Below, one piece after another: positions 5,380 through 11,816 of a DNA stretch of 12,490 nt. This DNA is from Phycisphaerales bacterium. GTDB lineage: Bacteria; Planctomycetota; Phycisphaerae; Phycisphaerales; UBA1924. A program made the position numbers and the translations under genes. The stretch covers positions 1 to 12,490 of the forward strand of contig JAIEQQ010000005.1 in the NCBI GenBank assembly GCA_019747615.1. The letters are read 5' to 3'. The notes under the pieces are model-generated. The model was not told the DNA's origin and ran no database searches. It was given only the letters and a program-made list of their open reading frames with translations. Numbering within the stretch: position 1 is the stretch's first letter; each line of letters begins with the position of its first letter.

Positions 5380-6753
5380 GGCGGTGCCGGTGCGCACGAA
5401 GACGTACGCAGCGCCGGAATCGAGGGCGTTGTTGTTGTTGTTGGCCCCGTTGACGCCCGTGGCGCTGCTGTCTTCTTGTTTGGCCCCGACCACGACCGAG
5501 TCGCCCGAGATGGCCACAGAGAAGCCGAACGCGTCGTTCGCCCCCGTGTTGGAGGCCTTGAGGTAAGCCTGCTGCGTCCAAGTGCTGCCGGAGCGGACGA
5601 AGACGTACGCCGCGCCGGAAGCGTCTGCGGTGTTGCCGGCCTGGTTGCCATTCACGCCCGTGGCGCTGCTGTCCTCGCCAAACGCCCCGACCACGACCGT
5701 GTCGCCCGAGATGGCCAAGGAACCACCGAATGCGTCGCCGGACCCGGTGTTGGACGCTTTGAGATACGCCTGCTGCGTCCATGTCGCGCCGGATCGGACG
5801 AAGACGTACGCCGCGCCGGAGCCGGCAGCGCTGTTGTTGGCTTGATTACCATTCACACCGGTGGCACTGCTCGCTTCGCTGATCGCGCCAACCACCACCG
5901 TGTCGCCCGAGACCGCGACGGCGGAGCCGAAAAAGTCTTCGGCATCAGCGAGCGCTTGGTTGGGCTTTGACACCTTGATATACGCCTGCTGCACGATCGG
6001 GTCGATCGTCAGCGGGTAGCGGGCGCTCGTGTCGTCGATCGTTAGCCGCAGGGCGTGCGTGCCGGTGGTGGTCGTCGTCGCTTGGAACGACGCGGCGAGG
6101 TGCACGCCGTCGGCGTCGAAGACCTTGAGGTTGTTGTAGGTCAGCGTGGTGCTGCTATCGGCGGCCGATGTGAACGCGACATCGCGCCCGCTCTCACTCA
6201 CGCGCGGCAGCAGTTCGCCGCGCACCGCGAGGGTGAAGTGCAGCATGCCGCCGGCGCTGGCATTCGTCGCATCGGCGCCGCTCGGCCCTTCGGGCCGGTC
6301 GCTGAGCGTGTAGCCGTGTTCGAAGCCGCACTGGTCGTTGATGTACCACTCGGTGAGGGCATCGTTCCAGACGTACTCGACGCGCGTGCCCTTGGTCTGG
6401 ATGCAGGCGGTGCCGGTGATGTGTTGTTGCGCGTCGCTGCGGCCGTAGGAGATGAGGTCGAGACCCCACGTCCACCCGCCCCGATCCGGGCCAGCGTCGG
6501 GCGACTTGGAGAACCCGCGGCCGTCGAAGGTCGTGATCCACCGCTGGCCGGGGTTGCGAGCGCGATAGTGGCCGGGCGTCGCCTCATCGGCCACGACCGC
6601 GTGGCGATGCGCCTCGTACGCGGCGCGGATGCTGGACCAGTCGGATTGCTCGAGGCCCTTGGGGGCCGCGGCTTCATCGGCTCGCGTTGGCGCGGTGGGC
6701 AGCAGGAGCCCGAGGACCAGTGACGCCACGAGTACGAGGATGTTCAGGCGCAT
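5332..6753 (-). CDS. Secreted FG-GAP repeat (beta-propeller-like) protein, 5' part
   Basis: 473 residues. The start ATG at 6753 is chosen because it begins a clear signal peptide (MRLNILVLVASLVLGLLLPT, cut near TRA-DEA) with GAGG 8 bases upstream. Residues about 35-255 form the N-terminal region common in planctomycete and verrucomicrobial FG-GAP proteins (WITTFDGRGF, WTWGLDLISYG, TEWYINDQCGFEHGYTL, ARYPLTIDPIVQQAYIK). Then come three FG-GAP units of 67 residues (FG at about 275, 342 and 409), each FGxSxAxSGDxVVVGA...SSATGVNGNQ...SGAAYVFVRxGxxWTQQAYLKASN. FG-GAP units fold as propeller blades, usually extracellular and often calcium-binding. After unit 3 the frame runs into GLKRPT and stops. 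The sense continues in another frame at 5353, where two further units and the anchor follow. The gene is either broken or mis-assembled within its own repeats. Confidence 0.87.
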   Translation of the reverse strand: MRLNILVLVASLVLGLLLPTAPTRADEAAAPKGLEQSDWSSIRAAYEAHRHAVVADEATPGHYRARNPGQRWITTFDGRGFSKSPDAGPDRGGWTWGLDLISYGRSDAQQHITGTACIQTKGTRVEYVWNDALTEWYINDQCGFEHGYTLSDRPEGPSGADATNASAGGMLHFTLAVRGELLPRVSESGRDVAFTSAADSSTTLTYNNLKVFDADGVHLAASFQATTTTTGTHALRLTIDDTSARYPLTIDPIVQQAYIKVSKPNQALADAEDFFGSAVAVSGDTVVVGAISEASSATGVNGNQANNSAAGSGAAYVFVRSGATWTQQAYLKASNTGSGDAFGGSLAISGDTVVVGAFGEDSSATGVNGNQAGNTADASGAAYVFVRSGSTWTQQAYLKASNTGANDAFGFSVAISGDSVVVGAKQEDSSATGVNGANNNNNALDSGAAYVFVRTGTAWTQQAYFKAGLKRPT

Positions 6754-7053
6754 GATGGATACCTCTGGAGAGTGGCCGCGCACGCGTTCGGCGTGGCGGC
6801 GCACCAAGAGTAACCAAACGAATCTTGCCCGCAACATGATGTGGACCACTTTCGCGACAATTGCCCTTGCCTATCTTCGCGCTAAACATCAATCGCAGCG
6901 GCCACTGGCGCGAAGTGTTGTATTCATGTTCTGGTGTTGTCGGTGTGCCGCGGCGATCTGCTGGGGGCGCGGCACTGATCGCGAGCCGTCGCGGCCGCGG
7001 GCCGGTGAGCGGCTGTGCGGATCTGTGCGACTTAATCTACGGCTGTCTACGAG

Positions 7054-7079
7054 CACTGATCCGCAGGGCCGGATCAGTG
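7054..7079. repeat. Perfect 10-base-stem hairpin
   Basis: CACTGATCCG and CGGATCAGTG are exact inverses around the loop CAGGGC. It sits in the divergent region, just before a copy of the second hairpin repeat family. Terminator, operator or part of a composite repeat are all possible. Confidence 0.6.
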
Positions 7080-7093
7080 GCGCGAGCGGCCGC

Positions 7094-7150
7094 GCGAGCG
7101 TTCGACCCGTGCGATCGCAGGGCCTCAGGCACGGCGTCCGTTTCGCCGGG
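7094..7150 (+). repeat. Second hairpin repeat family, copy 2
   Basis: Matches 4342-4397 block by block (GCGAGCG, TTCGACCCGTGC, CCTCAGGCACGG, GTCCG, TTCGCCGGG) with changes concentrated in the loop. The stem here is CCGTGC (7107-7112) and GCACGG (7129-7134), two bases shorter than in the other copy. Confidence 0.6.
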
Positions 7151-7218
7151 GAGGACCGAGTCGATGGATGGGACGTCGCTGAGCCTGGCGGTGTTGGCGT
7201 GGGCGGAAGTCTGCGGGA

Positions 7219-7276
7219 GGCAGGCGGGACGCCTGCCCCACGGGGATTGGTGAGGCCGGCGGGCGCCTGCCCCACG
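7219..7276 (+). repeat. Direct duplication of a GCCTGCC hairpin motif
   Basis: GGCGGGACGCCTGCCCCACG (from 7224) recurs as GGCGGGCGCCTGCCCCACGG (from 7257), 33 bases further. The first has a perfect stem GGCAGGC (7219-7225) and GCCTGCC (7231-7237) with a 5-base loop. The second copy ends 26 bases before the start codon of the lipoprotein gene. Confidence 0.6.
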
Positions 7277-7302
7277 GCGGAGGATTCGACTATCGTTGGG
7301 AC

Positions 7303-7983
7303 ATGCAAAACCGAACCTTCGGATTGATTGGCGTGGTGGTTGGTCTGAGCGTGCTGCCGATGCTGGGTGGTTGCGAGGAGAAATCGTCGCTGCCGCCGCC
7401 GCGGGTGAGTGGTGCGCCGCAGAGCAGTGGCACGGTGCTGGGCAAGACGCGCGACATGGGCAAGGAGGCGATCACCGCCGCGAACAACGCGCAGGCCGCG
7501 GCTGCGAACGCCGCGGGCGAGATCAGCGGCGAGACGTCGATCGAGGTTGGGGGGTTGCTGTTTGCGATCCCCAGCGGCTGGCAGCGTCAGAACCCGTCAT
7601 CACCGATGCGAGCCGCGGAGCTGAAGATCGGCGATGCCAGCGTGTGGTTCACGACGTTCGGAGCCGGGCAGGGCGGCGATGACGAGAGCAACATCAACCG
7701 CTGGATGCAGCAGGTCAAAGGCGAAGACGGCCAGGCGGCCAAGGGCGAGCGTTCATCGATCGCCCCCGGCGGGATCGCGATCTTGAAGTTCGCCAGCGAG
7801 GGGACGTACATCGGCATGACGGGCATGACGCCGCAGCCGCCGCTGGCCAACGCGCGAGTGCTGCGCGCGATCGCCGACGCCCCGGGCGGCAAGGTGTTTG
7901 TGAGCATGAGCGGCACGTCGAGCGCCGTGCGTCAGGCGGAGCCGGCGTGGAACGCGATGCTGGAAGGGGTCAAGAAGAAGTGA
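7303..7983 (+). CDS. Lipoprotein of unknown function
   Basis: 226 residues. The N-terminus MQNRTFGLIGVVVGLSVLPM leads into the lipobox LGGC with the modified Cys at 24, so the protein should be lipid-anchored. Residues about 25-75 are a Ser/Pro then Ala/Asn-rich low-complexity spacer. Residues about 76-224 look like one globular domain: GLLFAIPSGWQRQNPSSPMRAAELKI, then VWFTTFGAGQGGDDESNINRWMQQ. I have seen this style in other planctomycete hypothetical proteins, but I know no assigned function. The start has no strong ribosome binding site nearby (GGAGG ends over 20 bases upstream). It is transcribed away from the FG-GAP gene, followed by hairpin repeats at 7996-8148 that may end its message. 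Confidence 0.88.
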   Translation: MQNRTFGLIGVVVGLSVLPMLGGCEEKSSLPPPRVSGAPQSSGTVLGKTRDMGKEAITAANNAQAAAANAAGEISGETSIEVGGLLFAIPSGWQRQNPSSPMRAAELKIGDASVWFTTFGAGQGGDDESNINRWMQQVKGEDGQAAKGERSSIAPGGIAILKFASEGTYIGMTGMTPQPPLANARVLRAIADAPGGKVFVSMSGTSSAVRQAEPAWNAMLEGVKKK

Positions 7984-7995
7984 GGGTGAACAGAT

Positions 7996-8049
7996 CACTC
8001 TCCGCCGCGCCCCGCGGGGGAGATGGCGAGTCTTCGAGCCAGAGGGGGC
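7996..8049 (+). repeat. Double-hairpin repeat, variant B copy
   Basis: CACTCTCCGCCGCGCCCCGC, then GGGGGAGATGGCGAGTCTTC, then GAGCCAGAGGGGGC. It resembles the copy at 12442-12490: the second block is GGCGAGTC..CGAGCC instead of the GCCGCG/CGCGGC hairpin of the main type. It starts 12 bases after the lipoprotein stop codon and faces a main-type copy in inverted orientation at 8071-8148. Confidence 0.6.
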
Positions 8050-8070
8050 CCGAAGAGTTACGGCTGTACT

Positions 8071-8148
8071 TGTGACAACGAGTATCTCGAAGTCCCGCCC
8101 CCTCCGCCGCGAAGCGCGGCACCTCCCCCGGTAGGGACCGGGGGAGGG
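8071..8148 (-). repeat. Double-hairpin intergenic repeat, copy 3 (inverted)
   Basis: Read on the minus strand: CCCTCCCCCGGTCCCTACCG, GGGGAGGTGCCGCGCTTCGC, GGCGGAGGGGGCGGGACTTC, GAGATACTCGTTGTCACA. Its first hairpin is perfect (CTCCCCCGGT with ACCGGGGGAG). In the second the loop is CTTC, where the other copies have CCCC-type loops while keeping the stem. Confidence 0.8.
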
Positions 8149-8184
8149 CGAACGGCGGACTCGCGGCAGCGCAGCATCAACCAT

Positions 8185-8226
8185 CACGCCCCACGCCCCA
8201 CGCCCCAAGCCTCACGCCTCACGCCT
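8185..8226 (+). repeat. Heptamer tandem repeat upstream of uppP
   Basis: Six consecutive 7-base units: CACGCCC three times, CAAGCCT, CACGCCT twice. The tract ends five bases before the AGGAG ribosome binding site of uppP, so it would lie in or next to the 5' leader. Confidence 0.85.
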
Positions 8227-8230
8227 TCCC

Positions 8231-8244
8231 AGGAGCCTGCGTTG
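8231..8244 (+). promoter_or_regulatory. Ribosome binding site that fixes a TTG start for uppP
   Basis: AGGAG at 8231-8235 is followed by six bases (CCTGCG) and TTG at 8242. The alternative ATG far upstream (8023) would translate the hairpin repeats and heptamer tract, so the TTG is preferred. Confidence 0.8.
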
Positions 8245-9111
8245 ACCATCTTTGACGCGATCGTCCTCGGCCTCGTCGAGGGCATCACTGAGTTTCTGCC
8301 GGTGTCTTCGACGGGGCATCTCATCCTGGCGTCGCACGCGCTGGGGCTGGATGGCCCGGAGCGCAAGGGCGCGATCGATGCGTTCAACATCGTGCTGCAG
8401 GGCGGGGCGATTCTGGCGGTGGCGAGCATCTACTGGCCTCGCGTGCGACAGATGTTCATGGGCGTGCTGGGGCGCGACAACGCGGGCTTCATGCTGCTGG
8501 TCAAGCTCAGCGTGGCCTTTGCGCCGGCGATGGTCTTGGGCCTGCTGCTGGACAAGGCGTTGAAGCAGTACCTGTTCTTCCCGATCCCGGTCATTGCGGC
8601 GGTCATTCTCGGCGGCGTGTTCATGCTCGTGCTCGAGCAGTGGCGCCGCGGCAAGTTCGGCGATCCCGACGTCCTGCACGCCAAGCGCACGATCGAGGAT
8701 CTCACGCTCGGCCAATCGCTCTTCATCGGCTTCATGCAGTGCATCGCGATGTGGCCCGGCACGAGCCGCAGCATGATGGGGATCGCTGGCGGGATTTTTG
8801 TGGGATTGAAGCCGAAGGACGCCGCGGAGTTTGCGTTCTTGCTGGGCCTGCCAACGCTGGGCGGGGCGACGGTGTATCAGTTCTACAAGAACATGACGGG
8901 CGATGAGAACGAGAACATGTTCCGCGTGTTCGACGCGGCGCCGATTGTGGTGGGGCTGATCGTGAGCTTTGTGTCGGCGTTCCTTGCGGTGCGCTGGCTG
9001 GTCGGATTCTTGAACAAGCACGGGCTGAGTGTGTTTGGGTGGTATCGGCTGGCACTCGGCGCGGCGTTGATCGTCGCGGCGTGGCAGGGGTGGATTCAGA
9101 TCGGGGGGTGA
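8242..9111 (+). CDS. uppP: Undecaprenyl-diphosphatase (UppP/BacA)
   Basis: 289 residues from TTG, close to the usual 265-290. The integral membrane enzyme removes a phosphate from undecaprenyl diphosphate, recycling the lipid carrier used for peptidoglycan and other surface polymers; extra copies give bacitracin resistance. The N-terminal motif EGITEFLPVSSTGHLIL has Glu13, Glu17 and His26, corresponding to the catalytic Glu17/Glu21 and His30 of the E. coli enzyme. The second motif WPGTSRSMM (171-179) supplies Arg176, and AAEFAFLLGLPTLGGA follows it as in the family. Hydrophobic segments alternate through the whole length. The stop codon is 6 bases before the next gene, so the two are probably co-transcribed. 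A heptamer repeat lies just upstream of the ribosome binding site. Confidence 0.96.
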   Translation: MTIFDAIVLGLVEGITEFLPVSSTGHLILASHALGLDGPERKGAIDAFNIVLQGGAILAVASIYWPRVRQMFMGVLGRDNAGFMLLVKLSVAFAPAMVLGLLLDKALKQYLFFPIPVIAAVILGGVFMLVLEQWRRGKFGDPDVLHAKRTIEDLTLGQSLFIGFMQCIAMWPGTSRSMMGIAGGIFVGLKPKDAAEFAFLLGLPTLGGATVYQFYKNMTGDENENMFRVFDAAPIVVGLIVSFVSAFLAVRWLVGFLNKHGLSVFGWYRLALGAALIVAAWQGWIQIGG

Positions 9112-9117
9112 GGGGCG

Positions 9118-10155
9118 ATGGGAAAGTCACCAGAATCTCTGGGCGCTGATCACGTCACGTACCTCGTGCAGCATCATGTGGGCTGGCGAATGCATTGCGT
9201 TGAGTTCCCTGACATCAAGGCTGATTGTTTTCAGTCGGTCGATAGAGTCGCGGCCGAGTTGCATGATCGCGTGTGTCAGAGACTCGGCAAGGAGGTCGAC
9301 GCCCTCGTCGAGGTCGTCAGTCCTCCGAACTATCGGTACCGGGAACATCTGGCATTACAGAGATCGGCACCGAAGCGCACCCGGGCCTCGCTTGTGCAGC
9401 AACTCGACGAGCTCGACCTCCGACACTTCGAGTCCGAAGTCCTGGCCGATGTCCGCCCGACGGTTCTCTTCCGATCGGTCCTGTGTGAGGATGACACGCA
9501 GCTCCCCGTCGGCACGACGCGGCTTGGCGGGGACCCGGATCTGCCTACGAGCGCGGACTGGCCGACCACGCGGGGCGAGCCGTTGACACTGCTCCTCCAG
9601 CTCCGACTCAGCGATCTGCCTGCGCAGGACTACGTGGACTACACCGGCGACACCTCGCTCATGCTGCCCGCACGCGGAATGCTGTGGTTCTGGTATCACG
9701 AGCACTCAGACACGTGGGAAACGCGTTACGGCGAGCCGGATGGTGCATTTCGCGTCACATTTCACCCCGACGAAACGACGCCCTTGACGCGGTACGAGAC
9801 GCCGAAAGGAACGGTCAAGCTTCAGGCCGCGACCGCACCACTCTGGTCTGCCCCGTCGCTTCGTTATCCGGAGACGTGCAGTGGACCAGAACTGCATCGC
9901 TTCTTCGACTTTTTTGAACTCGTCGAGCGCACAAGCGGAGACAGGTGCCGTCTTCGTGGGCATCACAACGCCTTTTACACGGATCAGGATGAGGGCCGCC
10001 CGGACGATGCGGAACTGCTGTGCGAACTTGCAACCGACGAAACTGTTCCGGGCTGGCAATGGGGAGACGGCGGCGGCATGTACTTCTGGATCCGGCGGAG
10101 CGATCTGGAGAAGGGCGATTTCTCGCGCGTGTGGGGGACGATCGAGTCGGGTTGA
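9118..10155 (+). CDS. DUF1963 (YwqG-like) protein with an extra N-terminal domain
   Basis: 345 residues, ATG 6 bases after the uppP stop, with GAGGGG overlapping that stop as ribosome binding site. Residues about 110-342 match the DUF1963/YwqG style: RLGGDPDLPTSADWPTTRGE, LTLLLQLRLSDLP, LPARGMLWFWY, then ELLCELATDETVPGWQWGDG and MYFWIRRSDLEKGDFSRVW near the end. The family is cytosolic, with no known activity. Residues about 12-66 (TYLVQHHVGWRMHCVEFPDI...SVDRVAAELHDRVCQRLG) are a separate small domain, loosely reminiscent of HicB-type folds (a strand with PD followed by an amphipathic helix); this comparison is weak. No signal peptide. Codon use looks less GC-extreme at third positions than in uppP or serA, which may hint at transfer. 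Function with uppP is not apparent. Confidence 0.85.
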   Translation: MGKSPESLGADHVTYLVQHHVGWRMHCVEFPDIKADCFQSVDRVAAELHDRVCQRLGKEVDALVEVVSPPNYRYREHLALQRSAPKRTRASLVQQLDELDLRHFESEVLADVRPTVLFRSVLCEDDTQLPVGTTRLGGDPDLPTSADWPTTRGEPLTLLLQLRLSDLPAQDYVDYTGDTSLMLPARGMLWFWYHEHSDTWETRYGEPDGAFRVTFHPDETTPLTRYETPKGTVKLQAATAPLWSAPSLRYPETCSGPELHRFFDFFELVERTSGDRCRLRGHHNAFYTDQDEGRPDDAELLCELATDETVPGWQWGDGGGMYFWIRRSDLEKGDFSRVWGTIESG

Positions 10156-10195
10156 ACGCTTGCCCAGCATCCGGATCTCATCGCCTCAATCTGCT

Positions 10196-10230
10196 GCTTT
10201 GAGCTTTGAGCTTTGAGCTTTGAGCTTTGA
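10196..10230 (+). repeat. Heptamer tandem repeat upstream of serA
   Basis: GCTTTGA is repeated five times without a mismatch, followed by related but irregular GCATTGCTGCTTTGCTGCTT. It lies in the gap between the DUF1963 gene and serA, about 100 bases before the serA start. It is unusually AT-rich for this genome. Confidence 0.95.
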
Positions 10231-10260
10231 GCATTGCTGCTTTGCTGCTTTGCCTTCTGT

Positions 10261-10303
10261 GCCATGTGGCCATGTGCGATGTGGCCATGTGCCATGTGGC
10301 ACG
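10261..10303 (+). repeat. Alternating 8/7-base tandem repeat upstream of serA
   Basis: Units GCCATGTG, GCCATGT, GCGATGTG, GCCATGT, GCCATGTG, then GCACG: a 15-base period seen almost three times. A run of eight C follows (10304-10311). Its ATG triplets are in frame with serA and would add a Met-Trp-Pro-Cys-Ala repeat if used as starts. Confidence 0.85.
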
Positions 10304-10332
10304 CCCCCCCCGCCGCCTACCTTCCCCTCGCC

Positions 10333-11592
10333 ATGAAAACCTCCTTCCCCAAAGAGAAGATCCGCGTCCTGCTGCTTGAGGGCGTTCATCCGGTGGCCAA
10401 AGAGGTCTTTGCCAGCGAGGGCTTCAGCGTCACCACGTTTGACAAGGCACTGGAGGGCAACGCGCTGCGCAAGGGCCTGAGCGACGACGGCGGCGTGCAT
10501 CTGCTGGGCATCCGCAGCAAGACCACCGTCACCAGCGAAGTCCTCGCGGCGTCGCCCCGCCTTTGGGGCGTCGGCGCCTTCTGCATCGGCGTCAACCAGA
10601 TTGATTGCGACGGTGCCCGGCGCGCCGGTGTCGCCGTCTTTAACTCGCCGTTCAGCAACACGCGTAGCGTCGCGGAGCTGACGATCGCCGAGATCATCGC
10701 GCTCTACCGGCGGCTGCTGGATCAGTCTTCGAAGATGCACAAGGGCGAGTGGGATAAGTCCGCCGCGGGTGCGCACGAAGTCCGCGGCCTCACGCTCGGC
10801 CTCGTTGGCTACGGCCACATCGGCAGCCAGGTCAGCGTCCTCGCCGAGGCGATGGGCATGCGGGTGCTCTTCTACGACATCATCAGCAAGCTGCCCCTGG
10901 GCAACGCCCGCCCCTGCCGCTCGCTCGATGAGCTGCTGAAATCCAGCGATGTCGTCAGCCTGCACGTACCCGAGACGCCCGGGACCGTTGGGCTCATCGG
11001 GGCCAAGCAGCTCAAGGCCATGCGCCGCGGCTCCATGCTCATCAACAACGCCCGCGGCACCGTCGTCGATGTCGCGGCGCTGGCCACCGCGATCAAAGAC
11101 GGGCACCTCAGCGGCGCCGCCCTGGACGTCTTCCCGCATGAGCCCGCCGGCAAAGGCGAGAAGTTCGCCAGCGAGCTGCAGGGGCTGCCGAACGTGATTC
11201 TGACGCCGCACGTCGGCGGCAGCACCGAAGAGGCCCAGCGCAACATCGCCCAGGACGTCGTCGAGAAGCTCCTGAAGTTCATGAACAACGGCAGCACCAC
11301 CGGCAGCGTGAACCTGCCCAACGTCGAGCTGCCCGAACAATCAAGCCCCGACGCGGACGCAGCGACGCGCCGTCGGCACCGCATCCTGCACCTGCACCGA
11401 AACGTGCCCGGCGTGATGAGCAAGATCAACGGCATCTGCGCCGAGCTCGGCGTGAACATCCACGCGCAGTACCTGCAGACCAACAAGGACGTCGGCTACG
11501 TCGTGCTCGACGTTCAAGAGCAGCACGGCAAGCGCATCCTCGCGGGGCTCAAGGACCTGCCGGAGACGATCCGCGTGCGGGCGCTGTATTGA
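10333..11592 (+). CDS. serA: D-3-phosphoglycerate dehydrogenase with ACT domain
   Basis: 419 residues from ATG 10333. It oxidises 3-phosphoglycerate to 3-phosphohydroxypyruvate with NAD, the first step of serine synthesis. It aligns along its whole length with the E. coli-type enzyme (410 aa): KIRVLLLEGVHP at the start, FCIGVNQID, FNSPFSNTRSVAEL, Rossmann motif GYGHIG (159-164), LPLGNA, SDVVSLHVPETP, and catalytic Arg241 (NARGTVVD), Glu270 (HEPAG) and His293 (TPHVGGS). The C-terminal ACT domain (about 350-419) has LHLHRNVPGVM with His355 and Asn357, and GVNI with Asn375, equivalent to serine-binding residues, so feedback inhibition by serine is expected. The frame is open upstream through tandem repeats; ATG 10333 fits the family start but has no Shine-Dalgarno sequence. 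An inverted-end element begins 7 bases after the stop. Confidence 0.97.
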   Translation: MKTSFPKEKIRVLLLEGVHPVAKEVFASEGFSVTTFDKALEGNALRKGLSDDGGVHLLGIRSKTTVTSEVLAASPRLWGVGAFCIGVNQIDCDGARRAGVAVFNSPFSNTRSVAELTIAEIIALYRRLLDQSSKMHKGEWDKSAAGAHEVRGLTLGLVGYGHIGSQVSVLAEAMGMRVLFYDIISKLPLGNARPCRSLDELLKSSDVVSLHVPETPGTVGLIGAKQLKAMRRGSMLINNARGTVVDVAALATAIKDGHLSGAALDVFPHEPAGKGEKFASELQGLPNVILTPHVGGSTEEAQRNIAQDVVEKLLKFMNNGSTTGSVNLPNVELPEQSSPDADAATRRRHRILHLHRNVPGVMSKINGICAELGVNIHAQYLQTNKDVGYVVLDVQEQHGKRILAGLKDLPETIRVRALY

Positions 11593-11599
11593 TCAGCAT

Positions 11600-11730
11600 T
11601 GGGTAGCCCCTCTCTCCGAGAGGGGCCAAGCGCCAACGGCAACGCCGCCGCTGAGTTCGTTGGCGTCGATCATGAGTGGGTGTCGAGCAGTCGTGAGCGC
11701 TGGTCCCCTCTCGGAGAGAGGGGGTACCCA
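11600..11730. mobile_element. 131-base element with inverted hairpin ends (MITE-like)
   Basis: The left end starts TGGGTAGCCCCTCTCTCCGA and runs to 11628. The right end, read on the minus strand from 11730, starts TGGGTACCCCCTCTCTCCGA and runs to 11701. The two are inverted copies of about 30 bases with very few differences. Each end is itself a hairpin (CCCCTCTC, 3-base loop, GAGAGGGG). The 70-base interior has no frame of note. No clear target-site duplication is seen. It may also terminate serA. Type is inferred from structure only. Confidence 0.5.
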
Positions 11731-11816
11731 AATGCGATTGATTGCGAAGCACCCGGACTGCCGAAACACCTATCATCAACGCGTTCAAGGCGGTCAGTCG
11801 CCGAGAGGAGTTTCGC

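Larger units (their letters stand above)
6754..7302. other. Divergent intergenic region without a convincing gene
   Basis: 549 bases between the outward-facing starts at 6753 and 7303. The stretch 6754-7050 has no repeat or hairpin I can recognise and no clear sigma-70 promoter pair, though the promoters of both neighbours must lie here or nearby. From 7054 on it is filled with hairpins and repeats listed separately. Open frames in it have shadow-like composition and no domain. Confidence 0.6.

Noticed and set aside
6861..7253. 130-codon plus-strand frame in the divergent intergenic region
   Set aside because: No ribosome binding site, no domain, and it runs straight through the hairpin repeats, so it is more likely chance openness at high GC.
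10196..10303. CRISPR-like short repeats before serA
   Set aside because: Units are 7-15 bases with no spacers; this is a microsatellite, not a CRISPR array.
10234..10332. Longer SerA N-terminus beginning inside the tandem repeats
   Set aside because: The extension (Met-Trp-Pro-Cys-Ala repeats) has no counterpart in the family, whereas ATG 10333 gives the usual start and length.
10186..11340. 384-codon minus-strand frame opposite serA
   Set aside because: serA matches its family along its whole length; the opposite frame is a shadow and includes the tandem repeats.
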